A DNA stretch of 64,000 nt from Anodontia alba. Taxonomy: Eukaryota > Mollusca > Bivalvia > Lucinida > Lucinidae. Under the pieces are notes generated by a model. That model was not told the DNA's origin, searched no databases, and saw only the letters and a list, made by a program, of their open reading frames with translations. The DNA lies in NCBI GenBank assembly GCA_964016985.1, contig OZ024835.1:1557501-1621500 (forward strand). Direction: 5' to 3'. The position numbers and the translations under genes are program-made. Of the stretch, positions 19,280 to 32,600 are shown piece by piece; the stretch's first letter is position 1; every line of letters begins with the position of its first letter.

Positions 19280-20340
19280 CAGACAAAACTATGTACAGGT
19301 AGCTGGATGTCTAGGAGGACTGCAGTAGAGAGGAAGGCAAGTTTGCACTGAATTCGAATCCCTGGAATGTCTGGATGTTGGTAACGGAGATTGGGAGGTG
19401 ATTCCATTCACTGATGGTATGAGGGTAGAATGAGAAGTTGTAGACGTCTTTGGATGCCGGTAATTGGCATAGACGCTCTGATCCTCTTGTAAGGCTCTCA
19501 TCAGGATGGACAATATCTGTGTGAATATTAACTAGACCATGTTACATACAGACATAGCAAGCCTGTCAAGGTAGCTTCTATGTTCATTACGAAAACACGC
19601 CTATTCAAATATATTGAAAATTTCACCACCAAAAACTGAAAGTTTTCAGATAAAAATTCTGATATTTTTCATATTTCTGCTCAAAACATAGATTGAGGGT
19701 ACTCCATAGAACCGCCTCGCCGAGGTGGTTCTAACGAGTACCCATAATCTATGTTTTTGAGCAGAAATAAGAAAAATAATGTATACGCCTGTAAACCCCA
19801 GTTTTACTATACAAAAGTGGGGTTAAAGGGGGTCAAAATTATATAGGCGTGTTTTCGTGATGGAAGGGTCTCCCATCCAAGGCGCTGGACCATACTGGTG
19901 ACACATCCTGGAGTGCGTTCAGTGTAGTTATGGTGCACAAATCTGGCTGCCCTGTGCTGTACTTGTTCCCTAATGTGAAGGTCGGTTGCTAGATGAGGGT
20001 CCCAAACAGTGGAATGTTCCATTACGGGTTGCACTAAAGTTGTATAGGCAACTTCACTGCACCAGAACAGTCATTAAGGTTGTGGCGAATAAAACCAAAC
20101 GTTCTGTTGGCCTTGTTGACTGCGCTTTCTATATGCTTTCTCAATCCTCGCTGATAGGGACACCCAAGTACTTGCTACTGTCTGCTATGTGTGGCTGTGG
20201 ATTTGGTAAGCTGTATTAATAATCTGCCATCTGTTGGTGCAGATCCTAATGACGCTGCATTTCTTGGGGTGGAGTTTCATCTGCCACATTTCTTCCCAGC
20301 TCTCTAGGGCTGTTAGGTCTTCCTGTATGTCTTACATCTC
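19280..20340 (-). pseudogene. CR1/Jockey-type non-LTR retrotransposon fragment (RT C-terminal region)
   Basis: Minus-strand translation contains WEEMWQMKLHPKKCSVIRIC, AYTTLVQPVMEHSTVWDPHL, QVQHRAARFVHHNYTERTPG and CVTSMVQRLGWETL, the typical end of the RT and post-RT region of CR1/Jockey-like elements. After interruption by a MITE (19585-19862) the C-terminal part continues (DVYNFSFYPHTISEWNHLP near 19380-19450). Several stops and shifts show that it is dead. Confidence 0.82.
19585..19862. mobile_element. MITE with CATTACGAAAACACGCCTAT ends, inserted in the CR1-like fragment
   Basis: Both ends are clear: CATTACGAAAACACGCCTAT and ATAGGCGTGTTTTCGTGATG. The centre is the GTACTC..TAGAACCGCCTCG hairpin. 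It splits the retrotransposon reading frame right after GWETLPS. Confidence 0.93.
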
Positions 20341-20690
20341 TGAACAACACAGAACTGAAGTAGACTGTGGTAAAATCAAGCCAGCAGACAGTAGTCCGTA
20401 CGGTAACTCATCGCGAACAGTAGGGAAAGATTTTTGGATTGCGTCCCTTGAATTGTACTTTTTTACGAACCAAAATAATCAGTATTCCGATATTTTCTTC
20501 ACGTTTTAGAATTTTTAAAACACTGGAATAAGACGGATACTGATAAATTTGCAAATAATGGAAGTCCCGTATATTTTAACAAGTATCAGCTTTCGCAAAA
20601 GTCATTTAAATTGCACATAAGCGAACATTTAGTTAATTTAAAACGATACCTGAACTTATAAATAACATTGAACACACCATTTCACTAAAC
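20040..20690. other. Retrotransposon remnant and AT-rich spacer
   Basis: Up to about 20340 this is the decayed retrotransposon above. 20340-20690 is AT-rich with no supported feature before the satellite begins. Confidence 0.5.
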
Positions 20691-23600
20691 AACATCCCAA
20701 TAATCATTTGAAGGAAAAAGGAAGTTGGAACACGGTAAAAAAATATTGAAATTAGCCAACCGTTGATTTTTTAAATAAATTTTTGACGTAATTTTCAACA
20801 TATTTGCACCCCCCCCCCCCCCCACAACGTAGCCCCCGTAACAGAGATTGTGACGGAATCTACCACACACAGAATGTACCCAGCTACTAAATACACATAA
20901 TCATTTTTAAGAAAATAAGAGGTTGGAACACCGAAAAAAATTAATTAAACTGGCCAACCCTTGATTTTTCGATATTTTTGGCATATTTTCATCAAATTGC
21001 CTCCCCCCCACCCCCCCCGCTCCAACATACATGTATTAGCCCTCTGTAGCCCCCAAACCAGGGAATGTGATGGAATAAACTTCTACTCATGATGTACCCA
21101 GGGTATCTAGCTACTAAATGCACATAATCATTTTAAGAAAATAAGAGGTTGGAACACCGAAAATAATATTGAAATTTACCAACTATAAATTTTCCTATAT
21201 TTTTGACGTATTTTAAACATATTGGGCCCCCTGTAGCCCCCATACCAGGGAATGTGACGGAAACTACCCACACCCATGATTCACCCAGAGTACCTAGCTA
21301 CGAAATGCACATACTCATTTTAAGAAAATAAGAAGTTGGAACACCGAAAAAAAATATTGAAATTAGCAAACCCTTGAATATTCGTTATTTCTGATGTATT
21401 TTCAACATATTGGCCCCTGTAGCCCCCATACGAGGTAATGTGACAATATCTACCCCCATAAAGGATGTAGCCAGGGTACCTAGCTACGAAATGCACATAA
21501 TCATTTTAAGAAAATAAGAGGCTGAAATACAGAAAAAAAATACTTAACTTAGCCAACCTTTCATTTTCCTATATTTTTGACGTATTTTCACCATATTGGT
21601 CTCCTGTAGCCCCCATACAAGAGAATGTGACGGAAACTCCTCCCACCCATGATGTACCCAGGGTACCTAGCTACCAAATGCACATAATAATTTTAAGAAA
21701 ATAAGAGGTTGAACACCGAAAAAAAGATACTGAAATTAGCCAATTCTGATTTTCGATATTTTTTACCTATTTTCAACATATTGGCTCTTGTAGACTCCCA
21801 AACTACAGAATGTGACCGGATCTACCCAACCCAGGATGTACCCAGGGTACCCAGGTAATAAATGCACATAATCATTTTAAGAAAATAAGAGGTTGCAACA
21901 CCGAAAATAATATTGAAATTTACCAACCATAAATTTTCCTATATTTTTGACGTATTTTAAACATATTGGGCCCCTGTAGCCCCAAACCAGGGAATGTGAC
22001 GGAAACTACCCACACCCATGATTCACCCAGGGTACCTAGCTACGAAATGCACATAATCATTTTAAGAAAATAAGAGGTTGGAACACCGAAAAAAAAAATA
22101 CTGAAATTAGCAAACCCTTGAATATTCGTTATTTCTGACGTATTTTCAACATACTGGCCTCTGTAGCCCCCATACGAGGTAATGTGACGATATCTACCCC
22201 CATAAAGGATGTACCAAGGGTACCTAGCTACGAAATGCACATAATAATTTTAAGGAAATAAGAGGTTGAAATACATAAAAAAAATACTTAAATTAGCCAA
22301 CCCTTCATTTTCCTATATTTTTGACGTATTTTCACCATATTGGTCTCCTATAGCCCCCATACAAGGGAATGTGACGGAAACTCCTCCCACCCATGGTGTA
22401 CCCAGGGTACCTAGCTACCAAATGCACATAATAATTTTAAGAAAATAAGAGGTTGGAACACCGAAAAAAAAATACTGAAATTAGCCAATTCTGATTTTCG
22501 ATATTTTTTACCTATTTTCAACATATTGGCCCTTGTATACTCCCATACAACGGAATGTGACCGGATCTACCCCACCCAAGATGTACCCAGGGTACCTAGG
22601 TAATAAATGCACAGAATCATTTTAAGAAAATAAGGGGTTTGAATAGTTAAAAAAAAGTTGGAATAAGCAAACCTTGGTTTTTCGATATTTCTTGCGTATT
22701 TTCAACATATTGACCCCCCCCCCCCCCGCTTAGCCCCCATACCAGGGCATGTGACGGAATCTATTTCCACCCAGGATGTACCCAGGGTACCTAGCTACTA
22801 AATGCATATAACCATTGTAAGAAAACAAGAGGTTGGAATACCGAAAATAATATTGAAATTTACCAACCCTTGATTTTCCTATATTTTTTTACTATTTTCA
22901 TTATATTGTCCCCCTGTAGCCCCTTATACCAGGGAATGTGACGGAAACGCCCCACCCCCCACCCATGATGTACTCAGGGTACCTAGCTATGAAATGCATA
23001 TTGGCCCCCTGTAGCCCCCATACCAGGGAATGTGACGGAAACTACCCCCACTTGTGAAGTACCCAGGGTACCTAGCTACCGAATGCACATAATCATTATA
23101 AGAAAATAAGAGGCTTGAACACCCAAAATAATATTAAAATTTACCATCCCTTGATTTTAGTATATTTTTTTACTGTTTTCGAAATATTGGCCCCCCCCCC
23201 CCCCCCCCCCCCATTTAGCCCCTTATACTAGGGAATGTGACGGAAACGCCCCGCCCATGATGTACCCATGGGACCTAGCTACGAAATGCACATAATCATT
23301 TTAAGAAAATATGAGGTTGGAACAGAAAAAAAACTGAAATTAGCAAACCCTTGATTTTTCGATATTTCTGGCATATTTTCAACATATTGGCACCCTGTAG
23401 CCCTCATACGAGGTAATGTGACGGAATCTACCCCCACCCAGGATGTACCCAGGGTACCTACTTACTAAATGCACATAACCGTTTTAAGAAAATAAGAGGT
23501 TGGAACACCGAAAATAATTTTGAAATTAACCAACCCTTTATTTTCTTATATTTTGACGTATTTTGAACATATTGCCCCCCTCTCCCCCCTCCCCCTGTAG

Positions 23601-26600
23601 CTCCCATACCAGGGAATGTGACGGAAACTACCCCCACTTGTGAACTACCCAGGGTACCTAGCTACCAAATGCACATAATCATTTTAAGAAAATAAGAGGC
23701 TGGAACACCGAAAATAATATTGAAATTTACAATCCCTTGATTTTAGTATATTTTTTACTGTTTTCGAAATATTGGCCCCCGCCCCTTTAGCCCCTTATAC
23801 TAGGGAATGTGACGGAAACGCCCCGCCCATGATGTACCCAGGGGACCTAGCTACGAAATGCACATAATCGTTTTAAGAAAATATGGGGTTGGAACAGAAA
23901 AAAAAAAAAAAAACAACTGACATAAGCAAACCCTTGATTTTTAGATATTTCTGGCATATTTTCAACAAATTGGTCCTCTGTAGCCCCCATACGAGGGAAT
24001 GTGACGGAATCTATCCCTACCCCGGATGTAGCCAGAGTACCTACTGACTAAATGCACATAACCATTTTAAGAAAATAAGAGGTTGGAACACCGTAAATAA
24101 TATTGAAATTTACCAACCCTTTATTTTCTTATATTTTGACGTATTTTGAACATATTGGCCCCCTGTAGCCCCCATACCAGGGAATGTGACGGAAACTACC
24201 CCCACTTGTGAAGTACCCAGGGTACCTAGCTACCGAATGCACATAATCATTATAAGAAAATAAGAGGCTTGAACACCGAAAATAATATTGAAATTTACCA
24301 TCCCTTGATTTTAGTATATTTTTTTACTGTTTTCGAAATATTGGCCCCCCCCCCCTTTAGGCCCTTATACTAGGGAATGTGACGGAAACGCCCCGTCCAT
24401 GATGTACCCAGGGGACCTAGCTCCGAAATGCACATAATCATTTTAAGAAAATATGAGGTTGGAAGAGAAAAAAAAACTGAAATCAGCAAACCCTTGATTT
24501 TTAGATATTTCTGGCATATTTTCAACAAATTGCTCCCCTGTAGCCCCCATACGAGGGAATGTTACGGAATCTATCCCTACCCCGGATGTAGCCAGAGTAC
24601 CTACTGACTAAATGCACATAACCATTTTAAGAAAATAAGAGGTTGGAACACCGAAAATAATACTGAAATTTACCAACCCCTTATTTTGTATATTTTTGAA
24701 GTATTTTGAACATAATGCCCCCCTCCACCCCGCCCGTAGCCCCCATACCAGGGAGTGTGACGAAAACTACTCCCACTCGTGATGTACCCAGGGTACCTAG
24801 CTACCAAATGCACATACTCATTTTAATAAAATAAGAGGTTGGAACACCGAAAATTATTGAAATGCACAGCACCAGCCCTTGATTTGCGTATATTTTTTTA
24901 TATTTTCGATATATTGCCCCCCCCCCCACCCCCCGCCCCAGGGACTGTAACGAAAACGCCAACACCATTGATGTACCCAGGATACGTAGCTACGATTCAC
25001 ATAATCATTTTAAGAAGATATGAGGTTGGAACAGTAAAAAAAATGAAATTAGCAAACCCTTGATTTTTCAATATTTCTGGCATATTTTCAACATATTGGA
25101 CCCCCCCCCCCCTGCAGCCCCCATACCAGGGAATGTGACGGAATCTTCTCCTAACCAGGATGTAGCCAGTGTACCTACTTACTAAATGCACATAACCATT
25201 TAAAAAAAAAAAGAGGTTAGAACACCGAAAATAATATTGAAATTTACTAACCCTTTATTTTCCTATATTTTTGACGTATTTTCAACATATTGGCCCCCTG
25301 TTGCCCCCATACCAGGGAATGTGACGGAAACTGCTCCCACTCGTGATGTACCCAGGGTACCTAGCTACCAAATGCACATAATCATTTTAAGAAAATAAGA
25401 GGTTGGAACACTGAAAATAATATTGAAATTTACCAACCCTTGAAATGCGTATATTTTTTACTTTCGACATATTGGCCCCCCTGTAGCCCCTTATACCAGG
25501 AAATGTGACGTAAACGCCCCCACGCATGATGTACCCAGAGTACCTAGCTACGAAATGCACATAATCATTTTAAGAAAATATGAGGTTGAAACAGTAAAAA
25601 AAATGAAATTAGCAAACCCTTGATTTTTCGATATTTCTGGCATATTTTCAATATATTGGCCCCATGTAGCCCCCATACCAAGGAATGTGACGGAATCTAC
25701 CCCTACCCAGGATGTACCCAGGGTACCTAGGTACTAAATACACGCAACCATTTAAAGAAAATAAGAGGTTAGAACACCGAAAATAATATTGAAATTTACC
25801 AACCCTTGACTTTCCTATAGTTTTGGCTATTTTCAACATATTGGCCCCCTGTAGCCCATTATGCCAGGGAATATGACGGAGACGCCCCCCATCCATGATG
25901 AATCCAGGGTACCTAGCTACGAAAAGCACCTAATTATTTTAAGAAAATATGAGGTTGGAACAGTAAGAAAAAATGAATTTAGCAAACCCTTGATTTTTCA
26001 ATATTTCTGGCATATTTTCAACATATTGGCCCAATGTAGCCCCCATACCAGGGAACGTGACGGAAACTACCGCTACCCAGGATGTAGTAAGTGTACCTAG
26101 GTACTAAATGCACACAACCATTTTAAGAAAATATGAGGTTGGAACACCGAAAATATTATTGAAATTTACCAACCCTTGATTTTCCAATATTTTTGACTAT
26201 TTTCAACATATTGCCCCCCCCCCCCCCCCCCCGCCAACCTGTAGCCCATTATGCCAGGGAATGTGACGGAAACGCCCCCGCACCAATGATGAACCCAGGG
26301 TACCTAGCTACGAACAGCACCTAATCATTTTAAGAAAATGTGAGGTTGAAACAGTAAAATAAAAATGAAATTAGCAATCCCTTGAGTTTTCAATATTTCT
26401 GACATATTATCAACATATTGGCACCCTGTAGTCCCCATACCAAGGAATGTGACGGAATCTACCCCTACCCAGGATGTACCCAGGGTACCGAGGTACTAAA
26501 TGCACACATCCATTTTAAGAAAATAAGAGGTTGGAACACCGAAAATGATATTGAAATTTACCAACCCCTTGATTTTCCTATATTTTTGACGAATTTTAAA

Positions 26601-29600
26601 CATATTGGGCCCCCTATAGGCCCCGTCCGATCACATAACAGGGAATGTGACGGAAACTTACCTCACCCATGATTTACACAGGGTACCTAGCTACGAAATG
26701 CACATAATCATTTGAAGAAAAGAAGAGGTTGGAACACGGAAAAAATATATTAAAATTAGCAAACCCTTGGTTTTCCGATATTTCTGACGTATTTTTCAAC
26801 ATATTGGACCCCCCCCCCCCCCCCCATGTAGATTTCATACAAGGTAATGTGACGACATTTACCCCATAAAGGATGTACCCAGGGTACTTAGCTACTAAAT
26901 GCATGAAATTAGAGTTTGGAATACCGAAAAAAATACTTCATTTAGCCAACCCTTCATTTTCCAATATTTGTTTTACGTATTTTCGCCATATTGGTCTCCT
27001 GTAGCTCCATATAAGGGAATGTGACGGAAACTCCACTCACACATGAAGTACTTAGGGTACCTAGCTACCAAACGCACATAATAATTCTAAGAAAATAAGG
27101 GGTTTGAACACCGTAAAAAATATTGAAATTAACCAATCATGATTTTCGATATTTTTTACCTATTTTCAACTTATTGGCCCTTGTAGACTCCCATACTAGG
27201 GAATGTGACGGAATCTACCCCCACCCAGGATATACCCATGGTATCTAGGTACTAAATGCACATAATCATTTTAAGAAAATAAGGGGTTCGAACAATAAAA
27301 AAAAAGTTGAAATAAGCAAACCTTTCATTTTTCGATATTTCTTGCGTATTACCAACATATTGGCCCCTCTTAGCCCCCATACTTTTTTTTAGTATTTCCA
27401 ACATATTGCTCCCCCCTCCCCACTCCCGCTGTAGTCCCCAAACCAGGGAATCTGACGGAAACTACCCCCATCCATGATGTACCCAGGGTACCTAGCAAGC
27501 AAATGCACATAATCATTTTAAGAAAGTAAGAGGTTGGAACACCGAAAAAAATTTAATTAGAGAAACCTTGATTCTCCTATGCTTTGACATATTTTCAACA
27601 TACATGTATTAGCCCTCTGTAGCCCCCAAACCAGAGAATGTGACGGAAACTACCCCCATCCATGATGTACCCAGGGTACCTAGCAAGCAAATGCACATAA
27701 TCATTTTTGAAATTTACAAACCCTTAATTTTCCTATATTTTTGACGTATTTTAAACATATTGGGCCCTCTGCAGCCCCCATACCAGGGAATGTGACGAAA
27801 ACTACCCACACCCATGATTTACCCAGGGTACCTAGCTACGAAATGCACATAATCATTTTAAGAAAATAACTGGTTGGAACGCCGAAAAAAAATATTGAAA
27901 TTAGCAAACCCTTGAATGTTCGGTATTTCTGAAGTATTTTTTCAACATACTGCCGCCCCCCCTCCCCCCGCAGCCCCATACGAGGTAATGTGACGATATC
28001 TACACTAATAAAGGATGTACCCGGGGTACCTAGCTACGAAATGCACATAATCATTTTAAGGAAATAAGAGGTTGAAATACAGAAAAAAAAAAATACTTAA
28101 ATTAGCCAACCCTTCATTTTCCTATATTTTTGAAGTATTTTCACCATATTGGTCTCCTGTAGCCCCCATACAAGGGAATGTGACGGAAACTCCTCCCACC
28201 CATGATGTACCCAGGGTACCTAGCTACTAAATGCACATAATTATTTTAAGAAAACAAGAGGTTGGAACACTGAAAAAAATACTGAAATTAGCCAAATCTG
28301 ATTTTCGATATTTTTTACCTATATTCAACATATTGGCCCTTGTAGACTCCCATACAACGGAATGTGCCGGGATCTACCCCCACCCAGGATGTACCCAGGA
28401 TGTACCCAGGGTACCCAGGTAACCATTTTAAGAAAACAAGGGGTTGGAACATTAAAACAAAAACTTGAAATTAGCAAACCCTTGATTTTTCGATATTTCT
28501 GGCGTATTTTGAACATATTGGCCCCCTGTAGCCCCCATACTAGGGAATGTGACGGAATCTACCCACACAAAGGATGTACCCAGGGTACCTAGCTACTAAA
28601 TGCACATAATCATTTGAATGAAATAAGAGGTTGGAAAACCGAAAAAAATTACTTAAATTAGCGAACACTTCATTTTCCTATATATTTGACGTATTTTCAC
28701 CATATTGGTCTCCTGTAGCCCCCTTACAAGGCAATGTGACGGGACCTCCCCCCACCCAGGATATACCCAGGGTTCCTAGGTACTAAATGCATATACTAAT
28801 TTTAAGAAAATAAGGGGTTGGAACGGTAAAACAAAAACTTGAAATTAGCAAACCCTTGATTTTTCGATATTTCTGGCGTATTTTCAACATATTGGCCCCC
28901 TGCAGCCCCCATACTAGGAAATGTGACGGAATCTACCCCAACAAAGGATGTACCCAGGGTACCTAGCTTCTAAATGCACATAATCATTTGAATGAAATAA
29001 GAGGTTGGAAAACCGAAAAAAAAATATTAAATTAGCAAACACTTCATTTTCCTATATTTTGACGTATCTTCACCATACTGGTCTCCTGTAGCCCATTACA
29101 AGGGAATGTGACGGAATCTAACTCCATCCAGGATATAACCAGGGTTCCTAGGTACTAAATGCATATACTAACTTTAAGAAAATAAGGAGTTGCAACGGTA
29201 AAAAAAAAAGTTGAAATTAACAAACCCTTGATTTTTCGATATTTCTTGTGTATTTTCAACATATTGACTCCTGTAGCCCCCATACTAGGGAATGTGACGG
29301 AATCTACCACCAAAAAGGATGTACCAAGGGTACCTAGCTACTAAATGCATATAATCATTTGAATGAAATAAGAGGTTGGAAAACCGAAAAAAATTACTTA
29401 AATTAGCGAACACTTCATTTTCCTATAGTTTTGATGTATTTTCACCATATTGGTCTCCTGTAGCCCCATTACAAGGTAATGTGACGGGATCTACCCCCAC
29501 CTAGGATATAGCCAGGGTTCCTAGGTACTAAATGCATATAACCATTTTAAGAAAATAAGGGGTTGGAACAGTAAAACAAAAAGTTGAAATTACCAAATCC

Positions 29601-32600
29601 TTGATTTTTCGATGTTTCTTGCGTATTTTCAACATATTGGCCCCCTGTAGCCCCCATACTAGGGAATGTGACGGAATCTACCCACACAAAGGATGTACCC
29701 AGGGTACCTAGCTACTAAATGCACATAATCATTTGAATGAAATAAGAGGTTGGAAAACCGAAAAAAATTACTTAAATTAGCGAACACTTCATTTTCCTAT
29801 ATATTTGACGTATTTTCACCATATTGGTCTCCTGTAGCCCCCTTACAAGGCAATGTGACGGGACCTCCCCCCACCCAGGATATACCCAGGGTTCCTAGGT
29901 ACTAAATGCATATACTAATTTTAAGAAAATAAGGGGTTGGAACGGTAAAACAAAAACTTGAAATTAGCAAACCCTTGATTTTTCGATATTTCTGGCGTAT
30001 TTTCAACATATTGGCCCCCTGCAGCCCCCATACTAGGAAATGTGACGGAATCTACCCCAACAAAGGATGTACCCAGGGTACCTAGCTTCTAAATGCACAT
30101 AATCATTTGAATGAAATAAGAGGTTGGAAAACCGAAAAAAAAATATTAAATTAGCAAACACTTCATTTTCCTATATTTTGACGTATCTTCACCATACTGG
30201 TCTCCTGTAGCCCATTACAAGGGAATGTGACGGAATCTAACTCCATCCAGGATATAACCAGGGTTCCTAGGTACTAAATGCATATACTAACTTTAAGAAA
30301 ATAAGGAGTTGCAACGGTAAAAAAAAAAGTTGAAATTAACAAACCCTTGATTTTTCGATATTTCTTGTGTATTTTCAACATATTGACTCCTGTAGCCCCC
30401 ATACTAGGGAATGTGACGGAATCTACCACCAAAAAGGATGTACCAAGGGTACCTAGCTACTAAATGCATATAATCATTTGAATGAAATAAGAGGTTGGAA
30501 AACCGAAAAAAATTACTTAAATTAGCGAACACTTCATTTTCCTATAGTTTTGATGTATTTTCACCATATTGGTCTCCTGTAGCCCCATTACAAGGTAATG
30601 TGACGGGATCTACCCCCACCTAGGATATAGCCAGGGTTCCTAGGTACTAAATGCATATAACCATTTTAAGAAAATAAGGGGTTGGAACAGTAAAACAAAA
30701 AGTTGAAATTACCAAATCCTTGATTTTTCGATGTTTCTTGCGTATTTTCAACATATTGGCCCCCTGTAGCCCCCATACTAGGGAATGTGACGGAATCTAC
30801 CCACACAAAGGATGTACCCAGGGTACCTAGCTACTAAATGCACATAATCATTTGAATGAAATAAGAGGTTGGAAAACCGAAAAAAATTACTTAAATTAGC
30901 GAACACTTCATTTTCCTATATATTTGACGTATTTTCACCATATTGGTCTCCTGTAGCCCCATTACAAGGCAATGTGACGGGACCTCCCCCCACCAAGGAT
31001 ATACCCAGGGTTCCTAGGTACTAAATGCATATACTAATTTTAAGAAAATAAGGGGTTGGAACGGTAAAACAAAAACTTGAAATTAGCAAACCCTTGATTT
31101 TTCGATATTTCTGGCGTATTTTCAACATATTGGCCCCCTGTAGCCCCCATACTAGGAAATGTGACGGAATCTACCCCAACAAAGGATGTACCCAGGGTAC
31201 CTAGCTTCTAAATGCACACAATCATTTGAATGAAATAAGAGGTTGGAAAACCGAAAAAAAAATATTAAATTAGCAAACACTTCATTTTCCTATATTTTGA
31301 CGTATCTTCACCATACTGGTCTCCTGTAGCCCATTACAAGGGAATGTGACGGAATCTAACTCCATCCAGGATATAACCAGGGTTCCTAGGTACTAAATGC
31401 ATATACTAACTTTAAGAAAATAAGGAGTTGCAACGGTAAAAAAAAAAAGTTGAAATTAACAAACCCTTGATTTTTCGATATTTCTTGTGTATTTTCAACA
31501 TATTGACTCCTGTAGCCCCCATACTAGGGAATGTGACGGAATCTACCACCAAAAAGGATGTACCAAGGGTACCTAGCTACTAAATGCATATAATCATTTG
31601 AATGAAATAAGAGGTTTGAAAACCGAAAAAAATTACTTAAATTAGCGAACACTTCATTTTCCTATATTTTTTAGGTATCTTCACCATATTGGTCTCCTGT
31701 AGCCCCATTACAAGGGAATGTGACGGGATCTACTCCCACCCAGGATATACCCAGGGTTCCTAGGTACTAAATGCATATAATCATTTTAAGAAAATAAGGG
31801 GTTGGAACAGTAAAACAAAAACTTGAAATTAGCAAACCCTTGATTTTTCGATATTTCTGGCGTATTTTCAACATATTGGCCCCCTGTAGCCCCCATCCTA
31901 GGAAATGTGACGGGATCTACCCCCACCCAGGATATAACCAGGGTTCCTAGGTACTAAATGCATATAACAATTTTAAGAAAATAAGAGGTTGGAACAGTAA
32001 AACAAAAAGTTGAAATTAGCAAACCCTGTTATTTTTTTATATTTCTGGCGTATTTTCAACATATTGGCCCCCTGTAGCCCCCATACTAGGGAATGTGACG
32101 GAATCTACCCCAACAAAGGATGTACCCAGGGTACCTAGCTACTAAATGCACGAAATCATTTGAATGAAATAAGAGGTTGGAAAACCGAAAAAAATCACTT
32201 AAATTAGCGAACACATCCTTTTTCTATATATTTGACGTATTTTCACCATATTGGTCTCCTGTAGCCCCATTACAAGGCAATGTGACGGGACCTACCCCCA
32301 CCCAGGATATACCCAGGGTTCCTAGGTACTAAATGCATATACTAATTTTAAGAAAATAAGGGGTTGGAACAGTAAAACAAAAACTTGAAATTAGCAAACC
32401 CTTGATTTTTTTTTATATTTCTGGCGTATTTTCAACATATTGGCCCCCTGTAGCCCCCATACTAGGGAATGTGACGGAATCTACACCCACAAAGGATGTA
32501 CCCAGGGTACCTAGCTACTAAATGAACATAATCATTTGAATAAAATAAGAGATTCGAAAACCGAAAAAAATTACTTCAATTAGCGAACACTTCATATTCC

